Positions 54,975 to 64,000 of a DNA stretch of 64,000 bases are shown here, piece by piece. The notes under the pieces are model-generated. The model was not told where the DNA came from. It worked only from the letters and a program-made list of their open reading frames with translations, and did no database searches. The DNA is taken from positions 124,001 to 188,000 of the forward strand of contig NZ_JARAJZ010000004.1 of the NCBI RefSeq assembly GCF_028765345.1, given 5' to 3'. The first letter of the stretch is position 1; the number at the start of each line of letters is the position of its first letter. Source of the stretch: Sporolactobacillus sp. CQH2019 (GTDB taxonomy: Bacteria > Bacillota > Bacilli > Bacillales > Sporolactobacillaceae). A program made the position numbers and the translations under genes.

Positions 54975-55736
54975 CTATAAAATTTTTTCTACATAATTTT
55001 CATTGGCGGTCAAATAGTTGCCATTATTCAATGCGTACATTTTTGATTGGTTAACGGTTAATGTGCGGACGACGGCAAACACTTGTCCTTTATGCACAAG
55101 GCCGTTCCTTGCCGACCAGTCGGGCCGGCCATAGTAATAAAGATCCCGGGCCCGTACCCTTACCAGAAAACGCCCCGCTTGATCGGTGCCTTTTTTCTTC
55201 TTCAGTCCGAATGCGGCGGCCAGGCCGTTCACATGGCCGCGGGCAATTTCCCCGATGAACATCTCAGATCGCAGCTTTGTATTATCCGCCCGCGTCTCAA
55301 TGGACCCGTTCTTTGTCATCACGGCCGGCATCCCGCTCTTCATCAGTTCGGAAAAATCTGCCTTTCCTTTTCCTCTGTCCGCCCAGCCGGTCGCTCGGAG
55401 AACTGCCCGATGAATAGCCGACCGGTATGTTTCCACACCATTTCCCGCTTTCGTAAAAATACAGTCTTCAAAACCCGTCCCGTCTCCGGCATCGACATGA
55501 AGGCTGAGAAAGAAATCGGCGCCCCACAAATTGGCCGCACGCACGCGCTCCTCCACTGAAACTTCCGTGTCGTTTTCCCTGCTCATTCTTACGTTTACAT
55601 CCGTATATTCCCGCTCGATGATTTCCCGGATCCGGTCGGCAATCAAAAGGGTCACCTGTTTTTCCGTTAATCCGTATGCGGAAGCGCCGCGATCCTTGCC
55701 GCCGTGCCCCGGATCCAGATAGAGTTTGAATGTCAT
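54975..55736 (-). CDS. N-acetylmuramoyl-L-alanine amidase (Amidase_3) with altered catalytic residue
   Basis: A 253-residue zinc amidase-fold protein without a signal peptide, as in CwlC/CwlD-like sporulation amidases. Zinc ligands are visible: His in YLDPGHGGKDRGA, Glu in YGLTEKQVTLLIAD, His in FFLSLHVDAGDG. The segment that normally holds the catalytic Glu (TEnGF in relatives) reads VMTKNGSIETRADNTKLR, with Lys (codon AAG) at that place, so activity is doubtful. The C-terminal 65 residues form a small SH3-like or binding module. ATG 55736 follows GAGAGGA. Confidence 0.8.
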   Translation of the reverse strand: MTFKLYLDPGHGGKDRGASAYGLTEKQVTLLIADRIREIIEREYTDVNVRMSRENDTEVSVEERVRAANLWGADFFLSLHVDAGDGTGFEDCIFTKAGNGVETYRSAIHRAVLRATGWADRGKGKADFSELMKSGMPAVMTKNGSIETRADNTKLRSEMFIGEIARGHVNGLAAAFGLKKKKGTDQAGRFLVRVRARDLYYYGRPDWSARNGLVHKGQVFAVVRTLTVNQSKMYALNNGNYLTANENYVEKIL

Positions 55737-56080
55737 CAGACCAAGTCCTCTCTCAAACCATAATAGGATTTTTCTTTTCATTTTATTATAAAAAGTCTTT
55801 TTTGCTTGTACCTCTGCACATCACTCCGCAACCCGTTTTTTATAGAGGGAAGGGTTTTAAAATGTCCGGATGAAGTTCGATCCAGGCCCCTGTTTTCTGC
55901 GGATGCACGGTCCCGGAAACTATTTAAAAAACGTCCGAAAAATATCTTTAATCGGGTGGGCAATCCTGCTACAATGTACTGAGTTGTGATTTAAAAAATG
56001 TGTGAGCGGACAGATGTTCTTCACGTCTTCTTTACTTTTTTCATTTATCCATTTTCAATCCGTCCTAAAAGGAGTGGCTT

Positions 56081-57328
56081 ATGCGTCAATTTACTTTAGC
56101 GTCATGCGCCTTGTATTTTCTGACCGGACTGACTGCTATTTCCATCGGATCCGTACTGCCTCAGCTGCTGGCGTATTACAAAGTCTCGTACACAATCGGC
56201 GGGCAGCTGATTTTTATTGGCGCTATGGGCTTTCTCGCCGGAGTGCTCGTTTCTTCCTATTTGAATAACCGATTCCGGCCGAAACCTTTGCTGACCGTCT
56301 CGTCTCTGATTATCGCAGGGGCTCAGCTCGGCATTTTGCTCCTCCCTCCCATTCCGCTGTTCATGGCGTTCTATTTCATAAACAGTATGGGGCAGGCCGC
56401 CATCGGCGTCGTTGTCGCCACCATGATCATTGAAGTCTTTATCGGCAGGCAGGCCGTTGCCATGAGCTATCTCGAAGTATCGTTCGGTCTCGGCGCGTTT
56501 ACAATGCCGATCATGGCCAGCCTGTTCATCGCGCTGAATATATGGCGCTATCTGTTCGTTGTAACATCTGTACTTGCCCTCATTCTGGCCGTCGTTTGGA
56601 CACAGATCTCCTTTTCAAAAAAAACCGCTGTGCCGTCGGAACGGCTGGATGCTTCCGGCCTTGCGGAATCCGGGCCGCTGCGGATGGGCCGAAAATGGAT
56701 TATGCTCGGGCTGTTTGCCCTGATTGTTTTTCTGTATGGAGGGCTTGAAGGCAGCCTGAACAACTTTCTGTCATCGATTTTTATGAACTATCTGGATGTC
56801 GTGGCGTACGACGCGTCAATCAGCATCGGCATCTTTTGGGCGGCGATGGTCGTCGGACGGGCATTAACCGGAGTGATCATACGCAGAGTTGCCTATAATA
56901 TTTATTTGCTGATCAATATCTGCGGAGCGCTTCTTTCGCTGATTCTGTTCATCATTCTGAAGAATGCGCCGATGGGCTACTTTTTTGTCACGACGCTCGG
57001 CCTGATGATGTCCGGCCTTTATTCGATTACGCTCGTTTATGCCAACTATTCGATTCCGGACAGCGCCCATCTGGTCACACCGGTCATTTCCGGCCTCTCC
57101 GGTCTCGGATCGGCTGTTTTCCCCGCATTTACCGGCTTCTCGATCGACCATGCCGGTATGCCGGCGACGTTATGGTCGATCACCGGTATTGCCGCCTCCT
57201 ACCTGATCTTTTTGCTTGTCATCGGCCGTACCCGCGGAGACGGTCCGCGCATTTTTCATAGATTTCCGAGAAGGGGGCATGCCAAACTTGTTTTTTCCCC
57301 CCGGGGATCAAGGTTTAATAAATCATAA
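56081..57328 (+). CDS. MFS transporter (sugar-type, FucP/GlcP-like)
   Basis: A 415-residue major facilitator with about twelve helices. MRQFTLASCALYFLTGLTAI opens helix 1; FINSMGQAAIGVVVATMIIE and ELAE-like GGLEGSLNNFLSSIFMNYLD mark helices 4 and 7. The pattern of loop sequences resembles fucose/glucose permease-type MFS proteins of Bacillus. AAAGGAG precedes ATG. The C-terminal 30 residues are basic and cytoplasmic. Substrate unknown. Confidence 0.75.
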   Translation: MRQFTLASCALYFLTGLTAISIGSVLPQLLAYYKVSYTIGGQLIFIGAMGFLAGVLVSSYLNNRFRPKPLLTVSSLIIAGAQLGILLLPPIPLFMAFYFINSMGQAAIGVVVATMIIEVFIGRQAVAMSYLEVSFGLGAFTMPIMASLFIALNIWRYLFVVTSVLALILAVVWTQISFSKKTAVPSERLDASGLAESGPLRMGRKWIMLGLFALIVFLYGGLEGSLNNFLSSIFMNYLDVVAYDASISIGIFWAAMVVGRALTGVIIRRVAYNIYLLINICGALLSLILFIILKNAPMGYFFVTTLGLMMSGLYSITLVYANYSIPDSAHLVTPVISGLSGLGSAVFPAFTGFSIDHAGMPATLWSITGIAASYLIFLLVIGRTRGDGPRIFHRFPRRGHAKLVFSPRGSRFNKS

Positions 57329-57376
57329 AACAGTGAGAAAAACGAACAGCGCGTGTTTTGACGCCAAGGACTCATG

Positions 57377-57406
57377 ATTCCGGCCTGCAGCCGGAATTTT
57401 TTTGCA
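57377..57406 (+). terminator. intrinsic terminator after the MFS gene
   Basis: ATTCCGGC pairs with GCCGGAAT around CTGCA, followed by TTTTTT. Confidence 0.9.
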
Positions 57407-57422
57407 TGCATTTCTTTTTTAT

Positions 57423-57445
57423 GTGTATTATATGATATAATACAC
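57423..57445. promoter_or_regulatory. 23-bp perfect palindromic operator overlapping a -10 element
   Basis: GTGTATTATAT-G-ATATAATACAC. The right arm includes TATAAT, so a bound repressor would block the promoter. It lies 43 bases before the GntR gene and is its likely autoregulatory site. Confidence 0.8.
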
Positions 57446-57487
57446 GTGAAACATATAATGTGCATGAATCCGAATGGAGGTTGTTCC

Positions 57488-57886
57488 ATGAATGAGCGGC
57501 AGGTCGGGCCGCTCCTGCTTACGCTTGATCTCAGCCGCCCTCTTTACGAACAGATACTCACGCAGATGCGCCGTTTTATTGCCAGGGGAACGATTCATGC
57601 AGGGGAAAAAATTCCTTCTGTCCGGGAAATGGCTCATAAATTAAAAATTAATCCGAACACAGTCATGCACGCCTATCAGGAACTTGAGCGTGACGGACTG
57701 ACGGAGAAAAGGCGCGGCCAGGGTACGTTTGTAACAGAATCGGCAGCCCAGATCAGACGTTTTAAAGAACGGCTCGCTTTTGATTACAGCGATCAGTTTT
57801 TAGAAAATATGTACTGCCTTGGATTCAGGTGGACGGAAATACAGTCTTTTCTGAACACGATCAAAAAAAAGAAGGGGGAACGATGA
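57488..57886 (+). CDS. GntR-family regulator, YtrA type
   Basis: A 132-residue YtrA-subfamily GntR repressor: RPLYEQILTQMRRFIARGTI, KIPSVREMAHKLKINPNTVM, the wing RRGQGTFVTES, and a short helical tail DYSDQFLENMYCLGFRWTEI. Start ATG 57488 follows GGAGG at seven bases. It is divided from the next gene by one base and is paralogous to the regulator at 28585. Confidence 0.9.
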   Translation: MNERQVGPLLLTLDLSRPLYEQILTQMRRFIARGTIHAGEKIPSVREMAHKLKINPNTVMHAYQELERDGLTEKRRGQGTFVTESAAQIRRFKERLAFDYSDQFLENMYCLGFRWTEIQSFLNTIKKKKGER

Positions 57887-57887
57887 A

Positions 57888-58598
57888 ATGTCCGAGCCGG
57901 TGATTTCCGCAAAAGAACTCACAAAAAGATACGGCAGCCGGGCTGCCGTTGAGAACCTGACACTGAATGTCGGCAAAGGGCGGGTTTTGGGCGTCCTCGG
58001 GGCGAACGGTGCCGGAAAATCAACCTTTTTCCGAATGATTGTCGGTCTTGTTCGGCCCGATAACGGACAGATCGAGGTACTCGGAAAGGAACCGGGATGG
58101 CGCAGCGATGCCGAAATAGCTTATCTGCCCGACCGTGCACGCTGGTACAGCGATTATACTGCCGATCAGGGCATCGAATGGGGGAGCCGTTTTCTTCCCG
58201 GTTTTGATCGCGAAGAGGCCGGCCGGCTTGCAGAGATCATGCGTCTTCCGCGGGATCTGAAAGCCAGCGAGATGTCGAAGGGGCAGGAAGCGCGGCTGAT
58301 GCTGATTTTATGTATGGCCCGCCGCGTTCCGCTTGTGATTCTTGACGAGCCGTTTTCCGGAATAGACGGCAGCTCGCGGGAACACATTATAGACGTCCTG
58401 ATTGACGCGCTCAGCGAGAAGCAGCAGACGCTGCTGATCAGCACACATGAAATTTACGAAGCGGAAGGCCTGTTCGATGATGTTGTTTTCCTGAGACAGG
58501 GACGCGTGGCACTGTCCGGCGAGGCAGAATCGCTGCGCAGGCAGTACGGCTCGATCGATGCCCTGTCAAAGAAGCTCTACCGCGAGGAGGAAAGATAA
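57888..58598 (+). CDS. ABC transporter ATP-binding protein (YtrB-like)
   Basis: A 236-residue ATPase: Walker A GANGAGKST, the signature degenerate as MSKGQEARLMLI, Walker B LVILDEPFSGIDG and H-loop STHEIYEAE. It follows the GntR gene directly and precedes the permease, a compact regulator-ATPase-permease unit like the first part of ytr operons. Confidence 0.9.
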   Translation: MSEPVISAKELTKRYGSRAAVENLTLNVGKGRVLGVLGANGAGKSTFFRMIVGLVRPDNGQIEVLGKEPGWRSDAEIAYLPDRARWYSDYTADQGIEWGSRFLPGFDREEAGRLAEIMRLPRDLKASEMSKGQEARLMLILCMARRVPLVILDEPFSGIDGSSREHIIDVLIDALSEKQQTLLISTHEIYEAEGLFDDVVFLRQGRVALSGEAESLRRQYGSIDALSKKLYREEER

Positions 58599-58599
58599 G

Positions 58600-59352
58600 A
58601 TGGAACCGAATCTTAAATCCGTTCTCGTTCCGCTGGTCAGACATGAATTCCGGCGCAGACACCGCAGAAGGCGCCAATGGATGAGCAAACAGTGGCAGCT
58701 TGCCTACGGTCTGTTTTTCCTGGCTGTTATTCTGATTCTGACGACTTATTTTTCTTTATTTCACACGATACAGCTGAACTATATTTGGTTTGTATTTTTG
58801 GGCCTTCCCTGGGCCATGTTCGGACTCTCTATCTCCAGAATCGTACGGGAATGGAAAGGAGAAACGGTCGGATGGTGGCTGACCCTGCCCTATTCCCGGC
58901 AGACACTGATTCTGGCAAAGTTTATCGCCGGTTTAATGAGGAGTCTTCTGATTGCTCTCGCCGCCTATGTTCTGATTTTTTTGTTCGGAGGCTACGCAAC
59001 GCTGATCAGTGCAAGTCTGTCTTTGCAAGATTTTGGAGTTTTTGCCGAATCGGGCCTTTATTTTTTCCTTCTCGATATATGCTTTTTTCCTCTGGCTATC
59101 GCCTTCGGTCTCCTTTACGGTACATTGATCAGGACGAAGTGGCGTCCGGCTGTCCCGCTGTTCTGGATCGTCCTGAGCATAGGCTGGGGCATGGGCTGGA
59201 GTATAGGCGACCCATCGGAATGGATACAGGCATCCGGCCAGTCTCTTCAGATACCGTCACTCCCGATCCCCGCCGTCCTCATCGGCTGGGTACTAAGCGG
59301 GCTGCTCATCATGCTTGCCGGATGGCTGCTTGAGAAAAAACTGGATCTGTAA
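58600..59352 (+). CDS. ABC transporter membrane subunit
   Basis: Predicted six-helix membrane protein of 250 residues with a basic N-terminus (RHEFRRRHRRRRQWMSKQWQ) and the loop EWKGETVGWWLTLPYSRQTL followed by AKFIAG, shared with the permease at 29011. AGGAGG lies before ATG 58600, which is one base past the ATPase stop codon. Substrate unknown. Confidence 0.8.
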   Translation: MEPNLKSVLVPLVRHEFRRRHRRRRQWMSKQWQLAYGLFFLAVILILTTYFSLFHTIQLNYIWFVFLGLPWAMFGLSISRIVREWKGETVGWWLTLPYSRQTLILAKFIAGLMRSLLIALAAYVLIFLFGGYATLISASLSLQDFGVFAESGLYFFLLDICFFPLAIAFGLLYGTLIRTKWRPAVPLFWIVLSIGWGMGWSIGDPSEWIQASGQSLQIPSLPIPAVLIGWVLSGLLIMLAGWLLEKKLDL

Positions 59353-59568
59353 AAAAGAAGACGGAGACACACTGATTTTTATTATCCTATGCGGGCTCCC
59401 TTAGCTCCGGAAAAACGATCTTGTTTTTTGGCCATTTCAGGTTCAGGCCACTACTCGGAACAATTGACTCGGGCCCGGAAAAGCGGAAAGTTTTCCATCC
59501 TCCGCCGGGTGAAGACACAGACTGCGGCTGATCATGAGCCGAGAGAATAATTCAGTTAATATATAAGA

Positions 59569-59604
59569 AATCCGCCGGAAGATTCGTTCCGACGGACTTT
59601 TTAT
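59569..59604. terminator. bidirectional intrinsic terminator
   Basis: TCCGCCGGAA pairs with TTCCGACGGA with one mismatch, followed by CTTTTT on the plus strand and T-rich sequence on the minus strand, so it can end both the ABC operon and ung. Confidence 0.75.
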
Positions 59605-60308
59605 TTGGTTTCCAACGGGATACTCGGTTCTTCCATAGAAATCTGCCAGTCGATCGGTTCCTCTCCGGCTGATTCGAGATAGTGGTTGGCCCGTGAAAAA
59701 GGCCGGCTTCCGAAGAACCCATAGCGTGCGGAAAACGGGCTCGGATGGGAGGACTTGATAATAAAATGACGGTCTTCTGTGATCAGATCCGCTTTCGCCT
59801 GGGCGTTGCGTCCCCAGAGAATGAATACGATCGGCTTTTCACGCTTATTCAGATCGCGGATCACCGCGTCGGTAAACTGTTCCCAGCCCATACCCTTGTG
59901 AGAGTTGGCGGCTCCGCGGCGGACGGAAAGCACCGTGTTGAGCAGCAGCACGCCCTGGCGCGCCCACTCGATCAGGCAGCCGTGATGCGGAATCGGGCAG
60001 CCGAGATCGTCATGCAGCTCTTTGAAAATATTCTGCAGCGACGGCGGCTGCGGCACACCCGGTTTAACGGAGAAGCTGAGTCCGTGTGCCTGTCCCGGTT
60101 CATGGTAGGGATCCTGTCCGAGGATCACCACTTTTACCTTTTCATACGGTGTGTATTTCAGCGCGTTGAACAGATCGTACATGTCCGGATAGATGGTTTT
60201 CGTTGTATATTCCTGCTTCAGGAATGTTCTCAGTTTCAAATAGTAGTCTTTCTGGAATTCAGGTTCGAGAATCGGCTCCCAGTCATTGGTCAATATATGT
60301 TTCTTCAA
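59601..60308 (-). CDS. ung: uracil-DNA glycosylase
   Basis: Removes uracil from DNA. The 235 residues contain the catalytic motif [20 protein letters not shown], the [19 protein letters not shown] segment and the minor-groove loop [23 protein letters not shown] 60308 is chosen because GAGAGGTG lies before it and the product then has the usual family length; the frame extends upstream to 60401 into the preceding gene. It is co-transcribed with the 5'-nucleotidase-like gene. Confidence 0.95.
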   Translation of the reverse strand: MKKHILTNDWEPILEPEFQKDYYLKLRTFLKQEYTTKTIYPDMYDLFNALKYTPYEKVKVVILGQDPYHEPGQAHGLSFSVKPGVPQPPSLQNIFKELHDDLGCPIPHHGCLIEWARQGVLLLNTVLSVRRGAANSHKGMGWEQFTDAVIRDLNKREKPIVFILWGRNAQAKADLITEDRHFIIKSSHPSPFSARYGFFGSRPFSRANHYLESAGEEPIDWQISMEEPSIPLETK

Positions 60309-60390
60309 CAGCAGCACACCTCTCCCAAATGCCCGGTCGTGATTGCGGCCGGATTTTTTAATTAACAAATCAAGACCTTTATCTGCCCGA

Positions 60391-61983
60391 TCATGACCCA
60401 TCCCGCCGGGAAGGAATCAGCTTCCAGTTATTGTTGACTTTAGCCCGGATCACCTTTTTTTTAAGTATTTCGTTCGCTATGATTTCAGACACGTCAACCG
60501 GGATATCCTTGACAACCGGTTTATTGCGGAACATCAGATAGTCGCCGCCTCCGCCTGAACGGTAATTGTTCATGACCACATCATAGTTCCGGCCCATCTG
60601 AACAGGCTCGCCATGATATTCCAGCTTCGTAATGCGCCTCCCCACCGGTTTCGAAATATCAATGACATAGTCGATGCCTTCCCACATATCATAATTATAG
60701 TGCTGAAGTTTCGGCGCCGTAAAGCTCTCCCCGTCTTTATGCGGCTCTCCGTCATACTGTTTGAAATAGGAAGCCGACCGTTCCAGCGCATCGAGCATAT
60801 CGCGCCCGCTGATCCGGATCACTCTCAGTGTGTTCGGATAGATGTAATTAGCAACGATATCGCGCATCGACACGTCGTGCGGAAGCCCCGGCGACTCATT
60901 GTTAAACAGCGCCGTTGACGAAATATCCGCTCCCGAAACCTTCATCTGCAGGTCATTGATAAATTCGATCAGCGGATGATCGTGCATGCGGACGTCCATC
61001 GGATCGCCGACCGTCATATCCCCCTCAATCCTGCCAAGCGGTCTGTCCAGCCAGGCCTGGGTATCTTTTTCATAGCCGTCCGTCAGCCTGAGCAGCTCTC
61101 TATCCTCGGGTACGGCGCGGACAGAAAGAAGATCCGACACTTTGCCGGTGATGCTCCAGCGTCCGCCTTTTCTGACCAGATCAAGCGTCACTCTTCCAAG
61201 AAAAGAGCCGTTCGAACCCGGTTGAACCACGGTTACACCCTTAATTTGCCGGCCGCCGATCAGACGGTGCTGGTGTCCGGTCAGCAGGACGTCAATATCC
61301 GGCACCTCCATGCACAGCCGGTATCCCTGATTTTCCCCGGTGGGCTTTCCCTCAGTTTCGCTCGTCTCCAGATTCCGCTCAAAACCGCCGTGATAGGACA
61401 CGATAATAATATCTGCCCGCTTCCGTTCTTTCAGGACCGGCACCCACTTTTTTGCCGCCTCAACCGGATCCGCAAACTGCATATCCGGAATATTTTCCGC
61501 ATTTTCCCAATTCGGTATGTATTTTGTTGTCAGTCCCAGTACAGCAGCCCGCAGGCCGTTTGCAAATGTTTTTATAATATACGGCCTTCCAAAAAAGGGC
61601 TTGCCGGTTTTGCGATCCAGTATGTTGGCTGCGAGCCACGGAAATGCCGAATTTCGCACAGTTTCGGCAAGCAGGCCGATGCCGAAATCGAATTCATGAT
61701 TGCCGAATACAGCGCAGTCGTAGCCGAGCCGGTTGGCCAGCACGATCATCGGGTTCGGCCGCCGGTCATCAAAGCGGGCATAATAATAAAGGAGCGGAGT
61801 TCCCTGAATCATATCACCGTCGTCAATGAGGAGGACATTCGGGCAGGCTTTTCTCTCCCGGCGTACAAGAGTGGCAATCCTGCCCATGCCGAGATCCCTT
61901 CGTTCATTGTTGGCGTAGCTGATCGGATAGATGTTCCCGTGAACATCGCTCGTTTCCAAAATCACCAGTTTCATGGTTTCCAT
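60391..61983 (-). CDS. 5'-nucleotidase / 2',3'-cyclic phosphodiesterase-family metallophosphatase
   Basis: A 530-residue protein with an N-terminal calcineurin-like domain ([53 protein letters not shown]) and a C-terminal 5'-nucleotidase substrate domain (from about 330, with [25 protein letters not shown] and [14 protein letters not shown]). There is no signal peptide, so it appears cytoplasmic, unlike many YfkN/UshA proteins. The nucleotide substrate cannot be told from sequence. Confidence 0.88.
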   Translation of the reverse strand: METMKLVILETSDVHGNIYPISYANNERRDLGMGRIATLVRRERKACPNVLLIDDGDMIQGTPLLYYYARFDDRRPNPMIVLANRLGYDCAVFGNHEFDFGIGLLAETVRNSAFPWLAANILDRKTGKPFFGRPYIIKTFANGLRAAVLGLTTKYIPNWENAENIPDMQFADPVEAAKKWVPVLKERKRADIIIVSYHGGFERNLETSETEGKPTGENQGYRLCMEVPDIDVLLTGHQHRLIGGRQIKGVTVVQPGSNGSFLGRVTLDLVRKGGRWSITGKVSDLLSVRAVPEDRELLRLTDGYEKDTQAWLDRPLGRIEGDMTVGDPMDVRMHDHPLIEFINDLQMKVSGADISSTALFNNESPGLPHDVSMRDIVANYIYPNTLRVIRISGRDMLDALERSASYFKQYDGEPHKDGESFTAPKLQHYNYDMWEGIDYVIDISKPVGRRITKLEYHGEPVQMGRNYDVVMNNYRSGGGGDYLMFRNKPVVKDIPVDVSEIIANEILKKKVIRAKVNNNWKLIPSRRDGS

Positions 61984-62275
61984 CTGCAGTCCTCCGTCCT
62001 CTTTTCATACTACCATGACGTCCCGCGTCTGTCGGCAATAAAACCGTCATTGCCTGTAAAAATTTTCTTTTAATCTTTATCCGGGCGGGCAGCGAAAAAT
62101 GTTTCTTACGCCCGGATATGATGAAGCGAATCGTCACGCCGGTCCGTTGCCGATCGGCTATAATAGAAAAAGGCGTCTGTAATCAAAAAGTCCCCATTAT
62201 GATCCGATGCACGCAGATGATTCATTTTTTAACAAGATCGTCCATCTTTTTCAGATACGAAACGGAGGTGTCTTC

Positions 62276-64000
62276 ATGCGGTTTCGACATTATTCAGCAC
62301 TTGCCGTTCTGTTGGTCTCCGCGCTGCTTATGCTTGCGGGATGCGGAAGCAGGCAGCCGACAGCGGAAAGCAGATTTCAGGCGTATGTTAAGGCATGGCA
62401 GAGTAAAAATTTTACAGCAATGTACGGGTTTCTTTCAAAAAGTTCTCAAAAAACGATCAGCAAGTCGGCTTTTGTCGCACGTTATCAGAAAATCTATAAT
62501 GGCATTTCAGCCGGAAAAATGACGGCAGCCGTTCAGAAAACGGATCAGGAAAAAAAGAATGCCGTATCTTTTAAAGCGGCCCTCGCAACCCTCGCCGGCC
62601 CGGTCAGTTTTTCGCAATCCGTTCAGATGACGCAGGAAACACGCAACAACCGGCAAAATTGGTACGTGGACTGGCAGCCTTCGCTGATTCTGCCCGGATT
62701 AAAGACAGGGGACACCGTCAATGTCGAGACCGTGCCGAGCAAGCGCGGTGAAATTCTCGACCGCAACGGACAACCGCTCGCTATAGACGGAAGCGCAGCG
62801 AGCATCGGCGTCGTTCCCGGTCAATTAGGGACAGGGAGCGGGAAGGCCCAGACAATCAGCAGGCTCGCCCAAATTCTCGGCGTGTCCGTTCAGCAGATCA
62901 ACGACGCGATGGCCGCTTCATGGGTTCAGGCCGACAGCTTTGTTCCGATTAAAACCATCGGCGCCGGAAACGTCAGCCTGATCAGGCAGGCCACCTCGCT
63001 GACCGGCGTCGTCCGGACAAACGTTGAAAGCCGGATTTATCCGGACGGCCCGGCGAGCGGACATCTGACCGGCTATGTCAGCCAGATAACGGCCGAACTG
63101 CTTAAAAAGAATCCAAATGCAGGATACAGCGACACATCCGTGATCGGAATCACCGGGCTGGAACAGCTTTTTGAAAATCAGCTTCGTCAGCACGACGGTG
63201 CCACGATTGCCCGGCTTAATAAATCCGGCAAGCAGACCGGCATCATTGCCAAAACGGCGCCGAAGAACGGCCGGAACATTCAGCTGACCATCGATCGGAA
63301 TGTGCAGGATGCGCTCTATCAGGAAATGAAAAACAGCGCCGGTTCAGCCGTAGCGATAAATCCGAAAACAGGCGATATTCTCGGGCTGGTCAGCACACCG
63401 TCTTATGATCCCAACAGTTTCGCTCTCGGCATCTCCGCCGCAGATTATGCGAAGCTGAGCAACGATCCGATGAAGCCGCTGGAAAACCGTTTTGCTTCCG
63501 CCTCCGCTCCCGGTTCGGTCTTCAAGCCGGTCACGGCTGCCATTGCGCTTGACCGCAAAGCCATTAATCCGGCACAATCGGTTGCAATCAACGGCCTTAA
63601 ATGGCAGGACAGCAAGTCATGGGGAGATTTCTATGTCACCCGCCTCGACAGCTCGCCAAGTGTCAATCTCGAGCAGGCGCTGTACCTGTCGGACAATATC
63701 TATTTCGCTCAAACCGCTCTGAAGATCGGCGGTCAGACCTTTGCGGCCGATGCCAAAAAATTCGGATTCGGCGAGACGCTGCCCGTGCCTTATCCGATGC
63801 AGCCGTCAACACTTTCCAGCAGCGGAAATCTGAATGATTCGCTGCTGCTTGCCAATTCCGGATACGGTCAGGGCGAGGTCAGCGTCAATCCCCTGCATCT
63901 GTCGCTCATCTACTCCGCGTTCGTCAATGACGGAAGTATCATCAAACCGCGCCTGATCAAGACTGACGCGCCTGCGGAAATGTGGAAAAAGGACGTGATG
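62276..64000 (+). CDS. class B penicillin-binding protein, MecA/PBP3-like, 3' end outside window
   Basis: Peptidoglycan transpeptidase of the PBP3/PbpC (MecA-like) type. It begins MRFRHYSALAVLLVSALLML with a lipobox LAGC (Cys about 26), then an NTF2-like MecA_N domain (SRFQAYVKAWQSKNFTAMYG onward to about residue 140), a dimerisation domain with PSKRGEILDRNGQPLAIDG, and the transpeptidase domain with active-site SVFK in SAPGSVFKPVTAA and the second motif SDN in LYLSDNIYF. The KTG motif would lie beyond the window. CGGAGGTG is five bases before ATG. The frame is open to the last base. Confidence 0.9.
   Translation, partial: MRFRHYSALAVLLVSALLMLAGCGSRQPTAESRFQAYVKAWQSKNFTAMYGFLSKSSQKTISKSAFVARYQKIYNGISAGKMTAAVQKTDQEKKNAVSFKAALATLAGPVSFSQSVQMTQETRNNRQNWYVDWQPSLILPGLKTGDTVNVETVPSKRGEILDRNGQPLAIDGSAASIGVVPGQLGTGSGKAQTISRLAQILGVSVQQINDAMAASWVQADSFVPIKTIGAGNVSLIRQATSLTGVVRTNVESRIYPDGPASGHLTGYVSQITAELLKKNPNAGYSDTSVIGITGLEQLFENQLRQHDGATIARLNKSGKQTGIIAKTAPKNGRNIQLTIDRNVQDALYQEMKNSAGSAVAINPKTGDILGLVSTPSYDPNSFALGISAADYAKLSNDPMKPLENRFASASAPGSVFKPVTAAIALDRKAINPAQSVAINGLKWQDSKSWGDFYVTRLDSSPSVNLEQALYLSDNIYFAQTALKIGGQTFAADAKKFGFGETLPVPYPMQPSTLSSSGNLNDSLLLANSGYGQGEVSVNPLHLSLIYSAFVNDGSIIKPRLIKTDAPAEMWKKDVM

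Noticed and set aside
60976-62073. 365-codon plus frame opposite the 5'-nucleotidase-like gene
   Set aside because: Antisense shadow of a gene with clear metallophosphatase motifs.

Overview
The window looks like chromosomal DNA of an endospore-forming member of the Bacillota, most likely close to Sporolactobacillus or a related Bacillales line. The evidence is roughly balanced G+C, strong GGAGG-type ribosome binding sites, spore germination and coat genes (cwlJ, gerQ, a LysM-GH18 SleL-like hydrolase), coproheme decarboxylase hemQ divergent from pta, and Bacillus-type genes such as yisL, DUF423, lipL and patA-like aminotransferases. The genus is an inference. No rRNA, tRNA, CRISPR array or complete insertion sequence was seen.

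Layout. 1-7.1 kb is branched-chain amino acid synthesis: ilvB-ilvN-ilvC-ilvA on the minus strand, and divergent ilvD behind a strong promoter, a 17-residue leader peptide rich in Val/Leu/Ile codons and an intrinsic terminator (a ribosome-type attenuator rather than a T-box). ilvK (53 kb) completes the pathway. A BASS-family transporter follows ilvD. Queuosine genes sit in two blocks: queC at 9.5-10.6 kb behind a preQ1-I riboswitch and a second, unidentified structured leader; yhhQ-queF at 17.8-19.1 kb behind another preQ1-I riboswitch that covers the Shine-Dalgarno sequence. 12.4-13.9 kb holds merR and a GyrI-like gene. 14-15.9 kb is an AT-rich accessory island with a frameshifted secreted protein, a small membrane protein and gene debris. 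19.5 kb encodes an unusual alpha/beta-hydrolase fold fused to a SARP-like DNA-binding region. 21.9-25.2 kb has an oxidoreductase, lipL, an L,D-transpeptidase and an HPr-like protein. 26-29.8 kb is a five-gene GntR/ABC transporter operon, with a paralogous three-gene system at 57.5-59.4 kb. 30.6-32.7 kb is a ChrB-like/YkvA/MFS operon behind a 34-bp perfect palindrome. 34-41.9 kb holds a TnpW remnant, a lipoprotein, pta/hemQ, cwlJ-gerQ, DUF423, a dehydrogenase and the spore hydrolase. 42-53.5 kb has aminotransferases, yisL, a lysine-riboswitch-controlled permease, recQ, hsp20 and ilvK. 55-64 kb has an amidase, an MFS transporter, ung, a 5'-nucleotidase-like enzyme and the start of a class B penicillin-binding protein.

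The most unusual feature is a family of intergenic composite repeats. Arrays of 21-bp units (two helical turns) recur at nine or more places. At six of these a conserved tail of up to about 220 bp lies just downstream in the same relative orientation, and a lone tail fragment lies between ilvC and ilvA. Unit sequences differ between loci while the 21-bp period is kept, which suggests a DNA-level or RNA-level role rather than protein coding.
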